From assembly GCF_028283685.1 (NCBI RefSeq), contig NZ_JAPWKF010000001.1, positions 620,001 to 684,000 of the forward strand: DNA of 64,000 bases. Reading direction: 5' to 3'. Each line of letters opens with the position of its first letter. Position 1 is the stretch's first letter. Below are positions 17,704-26,545 of this stretch, one piece after another. The position numbers and the translations under genes are program-made. Origin of the DNA: Edaphobacter sp. Lineage in GTDB: Bacteria; Acidobacteriota; Terriglobia; Terriglobales; Acidobacteriaceae. The notes below the pieces were generated by a model that saw only the letters and a list, made by a program, of their open reading frames with translations, was not told the origin of the DNA and searched no databases.

Positions 17704-18513
17704 TCAGCGGGCCTCGAGAAAGCGCGCCGCCACGCGCGGATGCAGTGTATGCAGGTCGAGCAATGTGAGGAAGTCGATCGTCTTGAACTCGCGATCGATG
17801 GCAGGCTCACTGCAGATCTTGGCACCGATAGCAAGATAGGCACGCAGCAGCTTAGGCGCGCGCTCCTGCCCGGGAATCTCTTCGGGCCGCTCCAAGTGAA
17901 ACGCCTCGGTCGCAACCGTCCACAACTCGGGCTCCGCCATGCAGTTCGCCAGCGAAGCAGACACCGCGTGGCCCATCCCGGGGTCCTGCGAGTTCAGCGA
18001 GCAACAGCCCATCATGTAGCGAATGTCATTGGCCAGCGCGTACCGCGCGATACCGCGCCACAGCAGGTTCAGCACCTCTGCCGAACGATGGGCACGATGA
18101 ATACAGGCACGCCCCAGTTCGACGATCTGACTGCGCATGTGCTCGTAGGGAGCGAAGCTGAACTCCTGCTCGCTGTAATAGCCGAAGTTGCGTCCTGCGA
18201 CATCGCCTGTCTGAAGCCGATAGGTACCGACAATCGCGCCCGTCGACTTCTCCTCCACGATCAGGTGATCGCAGACATCGTCGTAGCGGTCGCGATCCAT
18301 GCCATCGACGAATGCCGACTCCAGCCCCTCGTTCATCTCCAGATTGAAGACGATGAAGCGCAGTCGGTAGGTCATCTCGCGCTCTGCTTCCGTAAGCGCC
18401 AGCCGCGCAACATACGGACCGGCCTCCAGCCGAATGTCCTTCGTCAATAGAGGTTCAGAAGCGAGAAGCGCAGGGGGAACAACCGGAACGGATAACTCCT
18501 GAACACGAACCAT
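17704..18513 (-). CDS. GNAT-fold acyltransferase, OlsB-like (L-ornithine N-alpha-acyltransferase type)
   Basis: A 269-residue member of the hemolysin/OlsB acyltransferase group. Known members transfer a 3-hydroxyacyl chain from acyl carrier protein to ornithine, the first step of aminolipid synthesis. Visible markers: YVARLALTEAEREMTYRLRF, the conserved DRYDDVCDHLIVEE, GTYRLQTGDVA, ELGRACIHRAHRSAEVLNLLWRGIARYA, and the family's C-terminal LLRAYLAIGAKICSEPAIDREFKTIDFLTLLD. It is flanked by two PlsC paralogues, one directly coupled downstream. Lipid assignment rests on family and context; ornithine specificity is not proven. Confidence 0.83.
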   Translation of the reverse strand: MVRVQELSVPVVPPALLASEPLLTKDIRLEAGPYVARLALTEAEREMTYRLRFIVFNLEMNEGLESAFVDGMDRDRYDDVCDHLIVEEKSTGAIVGTYRLQTGDVAGRNFGYYSEQEFSFAPYEHMRSQIVELGRACIHRAHRSAEVLNLLWRGIARYALANDIRYMMGCCSLNSQDPGMGHAVSASLANCMAEPELWTVATEAFHLERPEEIPGQERAPKLLRAYLAIGAKICSEPAIDREFKTIDFLTLLDLHTLHPRVAARFLEAR

Positions 18514-18606
18514 CGAGACTCCTTGAGACCCAGGGCTAGGTGCTTCGAGGTCAGTCTGCGTCGGTTTCTGTTACAGGATGTTCACGCCAAATGAAGATTC
18601 GTTGAA

Positions 18607-19380
18607 TCAGAAATGGTGCACCGGTTCGGTACTCTTTTGTGAAAGTTCGGCGACTGCTACCCACGCCTCGCGCGCCACTCCCTTGCGGTCTACCGCCTCC
18701 GAGGCAAAGTCAATCGCACCCTCGGCGAAACGTACCTGCGCCTTGATGCCCGTCAGCCCCAGCAGGCCGAAGATATGGGGCAGCAACTGCACCTCATCGC
18801 CCCAGTAGCAGACATCATCGGACACCGTGGCGTCACTATTGTCCCCATCCATGCTGTAGCAGACATGGCCTGCAGTAATCAAAGCTTCGGCAGAGAGCAC
18901 CTGCGAGAGAAGGCCGCTGTGAAACTTCAGCAGCCCATTACCGTTCGAGGTCGTTCCCTCGGGGAAAAAGACCACCGGCAGACCGGCGTGCAGCGCGGCA
19001 TCCATGCCGGCACGAGCCTTGGCCGCAGAACCTCCATGACCACGAGCCACAAAGACTGTGCCCGCCATCGTCGTCATCCATCCCAGCACCGGGTAGCTCT
19101 GCACCTCGATCTTCGAGACGAAGACGCATGGCTGCAACGCGGCGTACACAACAATATCGAGGTAACTCAGGTGGTTCGAGATCATAGCGCCCCGCGCCGG
19201 GAAGTTGCCCTCCACCTCGATCTCGATCCCCAGCCCGGAGATCGCAGCCGCGGCAAAGCGATGCAGCCAGTCCGCCCGCTCTTCGCGGCTCTGCGGCCGC
19301 TTAATCAGCAGTTCCGCGCCATAGCGCGCAAAGTAACCCACCAGCTGGACGCTCCGCGCCAGAGACCGCAAAATACTCAC
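18607..19380 (-). CDS. 1-acyl-sn-glycerol-3-phosphate acyltransferase family protein (PlsC paralogue)
   Basis: A 257-residue membrane-associated acyltransferase with NHLSYLDIVVYAAL (HX4D) and VVFFPEGTTSNGNGLL. It is clearly related to the protein encoded at 16894: both share SNHLSYLDI, the middle segment on keeping acceptor position (VSKIEVQSYPVLGW in one, VAKSEVATWPLIGW in the other), TMAGTVFVARG versus KQAGTVYVVRG, and the WGD element. It lies 93 bp upstream of the OlsB-like gene on the same strand, so the three probably form one lipid-assembly cluster. Which protein acylates phosphatidate and which acts on lyso-ornithine lipid cannot be told from sequence. Confidence 0.88.
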   Translation of the reverse strand: MSILRSLARSVQLVGYFARYGAELLIKRPQSREERADWLHRFAAAAISGLGIEIEVEGNFPARGAMISNHLSYLDIVVYAALQPCVFVSKIEVQSYPVLGWMTTMAGTVFVARGHGGSAAKARAGMDAALHAGLPVVFFPEGTTSNGNGLLKFHSGLLSQVLSAEALITAGHVCYSMDGDNSDATVSDDVCYWGDEVQLLPHIFGLLGLTGIKAQVRFAEGAIDFASEAVDRKGVAREAWVAVAELSQKSTEPVHHF

Positions 19381-19433
19381 CCGATGTCCCCTCCCACCAG
19401 CAAACTCCTCGAGGGCAGTCTATCCTGAGTCTT

Positions 19434-19982
19434 GTGTCGAACGGTCAGACAAGTCCTGCCAATGCAACTGCGACCCATGATCCAGTCCATCACGGCTGGT
19501 TCTACCGTCGCACCGTTCTGCCTATTCTCGCTCTGCTGCGGGTGGGTGCCTCGCCCCGCCGGCTGGCGTGGAGCATCGCTATTGGCATCATCATTGGTAT
19601 CAATCCCCTGCTGGGCAGCACAACCGTGCTCTGCCTTGTGGTGGCCTGGGCCCTCCGGCTGAACGTCGCCGCATCGCAGGTGGCGACCCACTCCGTTTAT
19701 CCGCTGGAGATTCTGCTCTTCGTACCATTTCTGCATATCGGAACACGGGTCTTTCACACGGCTCCGCTCCCTTTATCCGCCGCCGCGATCATGGGGATGG
19801 CGAGGCGCCATCCGCTCGATCTGGTACGTGAGCTATGGCGCTGGGAGTGGCACGCGCTTGTTATCTGGGCTGTGCTGGCTGTGGTTGCCGTGCCCACTAT
19901 CGCGTTCATCCTGACGCCGCTTCTGCGCAGGCTGCTCGAACGCGTGAAGACACGGCAGTACCCCATCGTTGCTCATCATTAG
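19434..19982 (+). CDS. DUF2062-domain membrane protein
   Basis: A 182-residue inner-membrane protein. The DUF2062 core covers most of it: SPRRLAWSIAIGIIIGINPLLGSTTVLCLVVAWALRLN, then a second hydrophobic hairpin and a C-terminal helix (about 140-165). GTG19434 is the start in the open frame; no strong Shine-Dalgarno is seen. It is divergent from the PlsC gene at 19380, leaving a 53-bp promoter region. DUF2062 proteins are of unknown function and are often fused to or located near glycosyltransferase and lipid genes, which fits the neighbourhood. Confidence 0.82.
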   Translation: MSNGQTSPANATATHDPVHHGWFYRRTVLPILALLRVGASPRRLAWSIAIGIIIGINPLLGSTTVLCLVVAWALRLNVAASQVATHSVYPLEILLFVPFLHIGTRVFHTAPLPLSAAAIMGMARRHPLDLVRELWRWEWHALVIWAVLAVVAVPTIAFILTPLLRRLLERVKTRQYPIVAHH

Positions 19983-19991
19983 GAGCGGTCC

Positions 19992-20933
19992 CTACTTCGG
20001 CCCGTGATACTCCTCTACCGGATCGCCACTGCGGACCCAGGCGGTGTAGATCATGTCGCGCAGCTCGATCGCTCCCGCTGCAAGCCGCTGCTCTGTAAAG
20101 CTCTTCGCCTCCGGCGTTCCCGTTCCTGTAAAGCCGCCTACCTTTTCCAGCTGGTAGACCGTCTCCACCTGCGCCGATGAGTTATGCAGATAGTCCAGAA
20201 AGTCCGTCCACTCGTCGTTCAGGACTTTTGGCTGAGCCTCGGCCACCAGCGGAGCCACGTCGGCCGGCTTCACATTCGCCGTCACATACACGGACTCAAA
20301 CAACGAGTGAATCTTGTGATCTGTCGTGTAGCCATTGGGATTGGCTCCGGTCCATCCGTTGTACTTCGCCGTCGTGTGGAGCGGCTGCGACCCGTCTGCG
20401 ACATAATGCCCCAGCCACGCAGCGTAGAACAGAATCGCCTGCTCGACCGGCTTAGTATCTTCGCCTGCCGCCAGCAGGTTGCGATACTCGTGCATGCTGT
20501 TACGCAGCCTCTGCCATACCTCTTCGGTGACATAGGGCAACAGGCCGACAACCTCCGGCTGCAGCTTCATCTCCGGGTGCTGCGCCTGGGCTTTTTCGAG
20601 CGCGCGGACAAAGTCAAACCGCTTCTTCGGCAGTGGACCGTCGATCAGCGACACGTACTCCATGTCCATAAAGTGCTCCGGCGCCTGCTCGTCGCCCAGC
20701 TCCGGCACGGCTTTGTTACGCCAGCGATCCGGCTCCGGCCCCATGTACTCCATCATGTCCAGCGCATTGCCGTTACGCAGGAAGGCAGGAACATCCTTCG
20801 GCAGGTTCGCCGCTGCCAGGCGATTGATCATCCTGTGCCCGTCCGCACCCCAGGCAAATGACGGCTGGACAGCAAGCCACGGCACCATGGCTGTCGCCAT
20901 GACAAAACGAACCACACGAGCAAACTTCGGCAT
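19992..20933 (-). CDS. Secreted S1/P1-type nuclease (zinc-dependent)
   Basis: A 313-residue exported enzyme. A signal peptide (about 1-28, ending SFA) precedes mature WGADGHRMI, where the N-terminal Trp and the following His are zinc ligands in S1/P1 nucleases. The core HYVADGSQPLH and DHKIHSLFE provide more of the three-zinc site. Such enzymes hydrolyse single-stranded DNA and RNA and 3'-nucleotides, and are structurally related to phospholipase C. ATG20933 is preferred; the upstream frame to 21122 lies in the pncB gene. It is probably periplasmic and could feed phosphate or nucleoside scavenging. Confidence 0.88.
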   Translation of the reverse strand: MPKFARVVRFVMATAMVPWLAVQPSFAWGADGHRMINRLAAANLPKDVPAFLRNGNALDMMEYMGPEPDRWRNKAVPELGDEQAPEHFMDMEYVSLIDGPLPKKRFDFVRALEKAQAQHPEMKLQPEVVGLLPYVTEEVWQRLRNSMHEYRNLLAAGEDTKPVEQAILFYAAWLGHYVADGSQPLHTTAKYNGWTGANPNGYTTDHKIHSLFESVYVTANVKPADVAPLVAEAQPKVLNDEWTDFLDYLHNSSAQVETVYQLEKVGGFTGTGTPEAKSFTEQRLAAGAIELRDMIYTAWVRSGDPVEEYHGPK

Positions 20934-20977
20934 GCAGCAAGTATAGTCGCCGCCTATGAATCTCAGGAGAACGAGCG

Positions 20978-22282
20978 CTAGACCAGCACCTCGGACCCGA
21001 CCACCGCCGTGCTGCCAAAGACACCCCGGTAGCGCTCCACCGCATCCGCAGGTCCCGTCGACTTCCGGGCATTGTCGCTCAGCTTCACAGCTGGACGATC
21101 GTTGACCGTCATCAGCTTGCACACCAGGCTGATCGGCTCGAAGTCATGTTCGCCCCGGGGGTGGCAGCCGCGAAAATCATTGGTCAGCAGCGTTCCCCAA
21201 CCCGCACTGAAACGGATCCTGCCCTCGAAGTAACGCTGCAGCGAGATGATGTCATCGACATCCAATCCGTCAGAGGCTATAAAGCGCTTTCTCTGCGCGT
21301 CCCTCCCCCGGCTCATCAGCCAGGCAATGTATTCGTCTCCGGCTACGAACGGATCCTTCGAATCCGCACGCTGGCCTGTCCAGTCAGCGACCCACTCCGG
21401 CGCTCCTTCAAGAAACTGCGTCGTTCCAAAGGTATCCGGCAGCATAATCAACAGCTCACCGCCATAGCTCTTCTGCCAGAGATCGAGCACGCGATACTGC
21501 GAGGCGTGCAGCTCCTCGTCATCGTTGGCCAGCGCAGCCAGTGCCATCGGCAGCTCGTGGGCGTTGGTTCCCATCGCCTCCAGGTCATGCTTGTAAGCGA
21601 GATAGGTGTTGGACGTACCCGAGAGGATCGGCCCCAGCGACGCGCGCATCGCCATCACCACGTACTCCTGCCAGAGATAGCTATGCCGCCGCCGCGTGCC
21701 GAACTCCGAGATGCGAATCTCAGGGTACTGGCGCAGACGCTCGATCTTCTCCCACAGCCTGGTCTTCGCCCGGGCATACAGGATGTCCAGCTCCAGTTCG
21801 CTCAGCCGCGAGAGCGCCGAGCGCGTCCTCATCTCACTTATGATGGCAAGGCTGTAGACCTCCCACATCGTTACCTCGGTCCACAATCCCGCAAACCGAA
21901 GGCCGATCTGCCCATCGTGCTCCACGACCTCGTAGTCCGAAAGCCGGAAGCCGTTCTCCAGCCAATCGAGGAACGCCGGCTCGAACATGGTGCGCGTACC
22001 GTAGAACGTGTTACCGGCCAGCCAGATCATCTCGCTCTTGCGGAACCGCAACTGGCGCACGTGCTCCATCTGGTCGATCAGGGCCGAGGCCGAAATGTGC
22101 TCGGAGAGGAGCACCTGCGTCGTCCGGTTGGAGGTCTCTGACGTCACGCGGACATCGGGAAAGTTTTTCCAGATGAACTGCAGCATCAGCAGCTTATAGA
22201 AGTCCGTATCGAGCAGCGAGCGCACGATCGGATCGAGCTTCCAGTTGTGGTTGTGGGCTCGCTCAGCCAGGTTCACGTTCAT
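20978..22282 (-). CDS. pncB: Nicotinate phosphoribosyltransferase
   Basis: PncB converts nicotinate and PRPP to nicotinate mononucleotide in NAD salvage. The 434-residue product has the family features: SLLDTDFYKLLMLQFIWKNFPDVRVTSE, EFGTRRRHSYLWQEYVV, LSGTSNTYLAYKHDLEAMGTNAHELPM with the conserved His, IMLPDTFGTTQFLE, and SDGLDVDDIISLQRYFEGRIRFSAGWGTLLTNDFRG. ATG22282 is preferred to the in-frame upstream codon at 22348. The NAD-related function fits a neighbouring NAD-dependent deoxyhypusine-synthase-like enzyme, but the genes are divergent. Confidence 0.95.
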   Translation of the reverse strand: MNVNLAERAHNHNWKLDPIVRSLLDTDFYKLLMLQFIWKNFPDVRVTSETSNRTTQVLLSEHISASALIDQMEHVRQLRFRKSEMIWLAGNTFYGTRTMFEPAFLDWLENGFRLSDYEVVEHDGQIGLRFAGLWTEVTMWEVYSLAIISEMRTRSALSRLSELELDILYARAKTRLWEKIERLRQYPEIRISEFGTRRRHSYLWQEYVVMAMRASLGPILSGTSNTYLAYKHDLEAMGTNAHELPMALAALANDDEELHASQYRVLDLWQKSYGGELLIMLPDTFGTTQFLEGAPEWVADWTGQRADSKDPFVAGDEYIAWLMSRGRDAQRKRFIASDGLDVDDIISLQRYFEGRIRFSAGWGTLLTNDFRGCHPRGEHDFEPISLVCKLMTVNDRPAVKLSDNARKSTGPADAVERYRGVFGSTAVVGSEVLV

Positions 22283-22410
22283 GCCAACCAGTCTCGCCGG
22301 TCGGCGAGCCCGAAGCAATCTCTTTCGCCGTCCCGTACTGCAGGCCAACGCTTAAAAATTCATAAAACCCGCGTCGTTCTTAGACTTTTGCTTGGTATCC
22401 TATAGAGGCT

Positions 22411-23478
22411 ATGTCTACGAAAAAAGAACTCCTCAACCAGACCATCCAGCACATCGACATCAAGCAGCACAACGTCGTTGCCCTGGTCGATGCGATGCAG
22501 ACGATGGCCTTCAGCTCGCGCGATACCGCCCGTGCCGCCACCATCTACGACATGATGCTCCGCGACACCGAGTGCGGCGTCATCCTCTGCCTCGCCGGAT
22601 CGCTGATCTCAGCAGGCCTCCAGAAGGTCATCGTCGACCTCGTGCGCAACAACATGGTCGATGCCATCGTCTCGACCGGCGCCAACATCGTCGATCAGGA
22701 CTTTTTCGAGGCTCTCGGCTACTACCACTACGTCGCTGGCGACGAGTTCAAGTACGGTGAGCGCGACAATGTTCTGCGCGAACTGATGATCGACCGTATC
22801 TACGACACCTTCATCGACGAGGAAGAGCTGCGTATCTGCGACGAGACCACGCACCAGATCACCAATTCACTGGAACCCCGCCCCTACAGCTCGCGTGAGT
22901 TCATCCGTGAGATGGGCGCCTACCTCGTCAAGAACGGCAAGACCCCAGCCAACGGCGGCAAGGACTCCATCGTTCTCGCCTGCTATGAGAAGAACGTGCC
23001 GATCTTCTGCCCGGCCTTCTCCGACTGCTCGGCGGGCTTCGGCCTTGTTGCCCACCAGCATGCGCGCGTCGGCAAGCCATCGGTTTCGATCGACTCGGCG
23101 AAGGACTTCTACGAGCTCACCCAGCTGAAGATCGCGTGCCCGACCACCGGCCTGCTGATGATCGGCGGCGGCGTGCCGAAGAACTTCGCCCAGGACATCG
23201 TCGTAGCCGCCGACATCCTCGGCGTCGAAGCCTCGATGCACAAGTACGCCATCCAGATCACCGTCGCCGATGCCCGCGACGGCGCGCTCTCGGGCTCCAC
23301 GCTGAAGGAAGCCTCCAGCTGGGGTAAGGTCGATACCACCTACGAGCAGATGGTCTACTCCGAAGCCACCATGGCTTTCCCGCTTATCGCCGGTTATGCC
23401 TTCCATAAGAATGCGCAGGCCAGCCGTACAGGAAAGAAGTGGGCCGCCATCCTGGATCAGGTTGCCGTAAGCGCCTGA
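22411..23478 (+). CDS. Deoxyhypusine synthase-like protein (bacterial, polyamine-related)
   Basis: A 355-residue NAD-dependent enzyme of the deoxyhypusine synthase family. In eukaryotes and archaea this family transfers an aminobutyl group from spermidine to eIF5A, a target bacteria lack. Here the active-site lysine is present in the SSWGKV motif near the C-terminus, with the NAD-binding VSTGANIVDQDFFEALG, NSLEPRPYSSREFI and DCSAGFGLVAHQH. Bacterial members are reported to make homospermidine or related polyamines, so a polyamine product is more plausible than protein modification. The Gly-rich GGGVPKNFAQDIV and terminal region are intact. A strong terminator follows. Confidence 0.87.
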   Translation: MSTKKELLNQTIQHIDIKQHNVVALVDAMQTMAFSSRDTARAATIYDMMLRDTECGVILCLAGSLISAGLQKVIVDLVRNNMVDAIVSTGANIVDQDFFEALGYYHYVAGDEFKYGERDNVLRELMIDRIYDTFIDEEELRICDETTHQITNSLEPRPYSSREFIREMGAYLVKNGKTPANGGKDSIVLACYEKNVPIFCPAFSDCSAGFGLVAHQHARVGKPSVSIDSAKDFYELTQLKIACPTTGLLMIGGGVPKNFAQDIVVAADILGVEASMHKYAIQITVADARDGALSGSTLKEASSWGKVDTTYEQMVYSEATMAFPLIAGYAFHKNAQASRTGKKWAAILDQVAVSA

Positions 23479-23502
23479 TTGAAACGCTAATTCTCAGAAC
23501 AC

Positions 23503-23529
23503 AAATCGGGATCGATAAGATCCCGATTT
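23503..23529 (+). terminator. Terminator hairpin after the deoxyhypusine synthase-like gene
   Basis: AAATCGGGATC and GATCCCGATTT form a perfect 11-bp stem closed by a GATAA loop. It is 24 bp after the stop codon and is followed by CTATTT, a short T-containing tract. Confidence 0.75.
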
Positions 23530-23822
23530 CTATTTAAGGCACTTTCTGGCCCAAGGCATCGCGCGCACTCAAATTCAAGTGTCTTACAGATAAGGAGAAA
23601 ATGCCGGAGAACGACACATTTTCAATAGCTTGGAGCATATAACTACGAAAGTAATCAGGTTTTATACACGCCGGTTACCCATGGTCCATAGGTTGCCAAT
23701 AGCACATGGGCCAAAGAGCCTGTAATAAATTGAGATATCTGCAATCCGTTTCGGTTACTTGGACGTTACTTCACCAAGTTACTATAGCTGTAGTCTTTGG
23801 GATGCCGAGGTTAGATCGCTGC
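23530..23822. other. AT-rich intergenic region before the hybrid histidine kinase
   Basis: About 290 bp, visibly richer in A and T than the surrounding genes. It contains a possible micro-ORF of 13 codons (ATG23601 to TAA23642) directly behind AAGGAGAAA, and in-frame extensions of the kinase gene back to 23706 without a ribosome binding site. No RNA gene or known regulatory element is recognised. It probably holds the kinase promoter and leader. Confidence 0.5.
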
Positions 23823-25526
23823 ATGCACATACTTCCGATTCTGGCTTGTCTATCACTTGTCGCCACGTACGGAGTTCTGCTTTATGCATTTCTACGGGCC
23901 CAGCGCACGACGCGCGAGCTTGCGACACAGCTCAGCCGCGCCCGCGAGCAACAGCATGAAGACAAAAAGCAGTTGAATGAGCGCTCGCAGCTGGATCACC
24001 TTAAAGACGAGTTCATCTCCACCGTCTCGCACGAGTTGCGTACTCCCCTGACCAGCATCCGCGGTGCGCTTGGCCTTCTCTCCTCCGGCACGATCGGCCA
24101 GTTCGATGCTAAAGCATTGAATCTGCTGCGTATCGCCACCACTAACACCGATCGCCTGATCCGCCTTATCAACGACATCCTCGATCTGGAGCGGATGGAA
24201 TCCGGTCGCGCTCCCCTGCAGATCCGCCGCTGCTCCCTGCGCGATCTCTGCCAGCAGGCCATCGAGACCATGACTCCCATGGCCGATAGCTCCTCTGTCC
24301 ATCTGGAGCTCGTCGGCTTCACCGTCGCCCAGGCCGCTGCCCCCGAGGCACTCTATTTCGATGGCGACTCCGACCGCGTCCTGCAGGTGCTTACCAATCT
24401 CCTCTCGAACGCCATTAAATTCTCTCCCCCGGCCTCCACGGTCCGCATTCATACCGACGCCACCGCCGATTCGATCTTGTTGAAGGTCGTCGACGAAGGC
24501 CGCGGCATTCCCGCCGAAAAGCTCGACGCCATCTTTGACCGCTTTCAGCAGGTTGAGCCTACCGACTCCCGCCAGAACAGCGGTACCGGCCTGGGCCTCG
24601 CCATCTGCCGCAGTATCGTGCAGCAGCACAGCGGATCGATCTGGGCGCAGCGCAACCTGATCAAGGGCACCACACTGTACGTCATGCTGCCGCGCACCAC
24701 GCGGGCCAGCGACGTTTCGCTTCCGGCCTCTCTTCCGCCCCGCGGAGAAGGTTCCATTCTTGTCTGTGACGACGACGCCGGCATACGCGCGGTCGTCTCT
24801 GAACATCTCACCCGCCAGGGCTACACCGTCATCGAGGCCAGCTCAGGCGACGAGGCGCTTACCATCGCCAGTGGAACCCAGGTCGAAGCCATCCTTCTCG
24901 ACCTCTACATGCCCGGCCTCAGCGGATGGGAGACACTCCAGCGCCTCCGGAACACCCCCAGCACGGCCAACATCCCTGTCGTTGTGCTCAGCGTTCTTTC
25001 GTCCACGCTGCGCCCACAGCTTACCGGCGACGCACAGGGCTGGGTGCAGAAGCCCTTCAACGAGAACCTGCTCTTCGCCGAGCTTGGTCGCGTCCTCCAT
25101 CATGGAGAAGGCCCTGCCTACGTATTGCTTGTCGAGGATGACGATGATCTGGCCAGCATCCTGATCGCCAACTTTCAGGATGCCGCCGTGCATGTCGACC
25201 ACGCCTCCTCGCGGCAGGAGGCTATCCGCCAGTGCATCAATCGCAAGCCTGACCTGCTGATCCTCGACCTGACGCTGCCGGATGGCGATGGCTTCACCTT
25301 CGTCGAATGGCTTCGCCAGCAGCCTCCGCTGCGCACGCTTCCCCTGGTCGTCTACTCCGGCCGCGAGGTTTCGGATACCGAGATGTCCCGCCTGCGCCTT
25401 GGCCCCACGGAGTTTCTCACCAAGGCCAAGGTCCAGCCTCACGAAGTCGAGGAGCTGGTGATCTCCATGGTGCAGCGCATCCGCACAAAATTCTCCGATC
25501 TCACCACAACCGGGCCTGCCTCCTAG
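23823..25526 (+). CDS. Hybrid sensor histidine kinase with two receiver domains
   Basis: Membrane-anchored kinase of about 567 residues. A TM helix (about 3-24) is followed by a short coiled coil and HisKA with the phosphoacceptor His70 in SHELRTPL. The ATPase domain shows the N box NLLSNAIKFS, DEGRGIP and GTGLGLAICRS. Receiver 1 (about 310-420) has ILVCDDDAG, the acceptor Asp in LLDLYMPG and Lys in QKPFN. Receiver 2 (about 435-550) has LLVEDDDD, LILDLTLPDGDG and a Lys in FLTKAK. No large sensor domain is visible, so the signal is unknown. Start uncertain: ATG23823 has a weakly spaced GAGG, with in-frame ATGs at 23802 and 23706. It leads a signalling cluster with a single receiver protein and an Hpt protein. 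Confidence 0.88.
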   Translation: MHILPILACLSLVATYGVLLYAFLRAQRTTRELATQLSRAREQQHEDKKQLNERSQLDHLKDEFISTVSHELRTPLTSIRGALGLLSSGTIGQFDAKALNLLRIATTNTDRLIRLINDILDLERMESGRAPLQIRRCSLRDLCQQAIETMTPMADSSSVHLELVGFTVAQAAAPEALYFDGDSDRVLQVLTNLLSNAIKFSPPASTVRIHTDATADSILLKVVDEGRGIPAEKLDAIFDRFQQVEPTDSRQNSGTGLGLAICRSIVQQHSGSIWAQRNLIKGTTLYVMLPRTTRASDVSLPASLPPRGEGSILVCDDDAGIRAVVSEHLTRQGYTVIEASSGDEALTIASGTQVEAILLDLYMPGLSGWETLQRLRNTPSTANIPVVVLSVLSSTLRPQLTGDAQGWVQKPFNENLLFAELGRVLHHGEGPAYVLLVEDDDDLASILIANFQDAAVHVDHASSRQEAIRQCINRKPDLLILDLTLPDGDGFTFVEWLRQQPPLRTLPLVVYSGREVSDTEMSRLRLGPTEFLTKAKVQPHEVEELVISMVQRIRTKFSDLTTTGPAS

Positions 25527-25641
25527 AGCAGTATTTTTCGCTGAATCCGCTGCAGGCCATCTCTTCCTCCGCTATAAATCCACGCCGATCACACTTTTAT
25601 TCATCTGGCCATCCCCCATTCGCGTGAGAGAATGATGTCTC

Positions 25642-26061
25642 ATGCGACGAGTGTTGATTATTGATGACGAGGATGACATCCGCGAGGTAGCTGCTTTATC
25701 GCTGGAAGCAACCGCGGGCTGGGAGGTTCTGACCGCTGGTTCAGGAGCCCAGGGCATCGAAGTCGCCGTCGCACGGCAGCCCGATGCCATCCTGATGGAT
25801 GTCATGATGCCCGGGGTGGATGGGCCAACGACCTTTCTTCAAATGCGAGCCAATCCGGCCATCGAACACATTCCAGTCCTGCTGCTGACGGCCAAGGTTC
25901 AAGGGATCGACAAACGCCGGTTCGCCGGACTCGGAGTTGCCGGGGTTCTCTTCAAACCCTTCGATCCGCTGACCCTCGCCGACCAGATCGCCGAGACGTT
26001 GCACTGGACGGGCACCGCCGTAGACGAATCAAATGCCGAAAGGCCTTCTGCAAAGCACTAA
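25642..26061 (+). CDS. Single-domain response regulator (CheY/Spo0F-like)
   Basis: A 139-residue receiver with no output domain: acidic pocket Asp8, Asp9 and Glu10, the phosphoacceptor Asp53 in ILMDVMMPG, the conserved Thr in LLLTAKV and the Lys in GVLFKPFD. Only a short disordered tail follows. Lying between a hybrid kinase and an Hpt protein on the same strand, it is likely a relay component or a regulator acting by protein contact. The gap to the kinase gene is 115 bp and to the Hpt gene 142 bp. Confidence 0.93.
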   Translation: MRRVLIIDDEDDIREVAALSLEATAGWEVLTAGSGAQGIEVAVARQPDAILMDVMMPGVDGPTTFLQMRANPAIEHIPVLLLTAKVQGIDKRRFAGLGVAGVLFKPFDPLTLADQIAETLHWTGTAVDESNAERPSAKH

Positions 26062-26203
26062 CACTTTTGGGGCACGCGGCTTCTCACCTCGAATCACTAC
26101 ACTGTGTTTATTGTAGTTCTTGCCCCTGCACGTATTTCTGCCGCTGAGTCCATGGGATTTCCCGGGCCGTCCGACGAGACTGAAAGCGAAGGCGTAGAGG
26201 CAC

Positions 26204-26545
26204 ATGAACACTCAATCGAGCACCGAGACGGAGATCAAAACCCTCCTGGCTGATCTCTGGAAAAACCATCTTCCCACGACCCGCGAGCGGCTCGACGTTC
26301 TGGAACTGGCAGCGCGCTCCGCAAAAGATGGCGGCATCCTTGAAACGCAGCGCGAAGAAGCCCAGTCCGTGGCGCACAAACTTGCAGGCAATCTCGGCAT
26401 GTTTGGTCACAAGCACGCGGGCGAGGTCGCCAGCGAGATCGAAGAAATTCTGAAGCAGCCGACCTCCGAGGAGCTACGCCAGCTACCGGAGCTCACCCGG
26501 CAGCTGCGCGAGATGCTCGCCCCTTACCTTACTTCGGCTGCCTGA
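26204..26545 (+). CDS. Histidine phosphotransfer (Hpt) domain protein
   Basis: A 113-residue helical protein with the Hpt motif AHKLAGNLGMFG; His58 is the predicted phosphate carrier, flanked by helices with heptad-like spacing (TLLADLWKNHL ... RLDVLELAARSA, AGEVASEIEEILKQ). It carries phosphate between receivers in multi-step relays. It overlaps the 3' end of the convergent hydrolase gene by 17 bp. Together with the hybrid kinase and single receiver, all four relay modules are encoded within 2.8 kb. Confidence 0.88.
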   Translation: MNTQSSTETEIKTLLADLWKNHLPTTRERLDVLELAARSAKDGGILETQREEAQSVAHKLAGNLGMFGHKHAGEVASEIEEILKQPTSEELRQLPELTRQLREMLAPYLTSAA

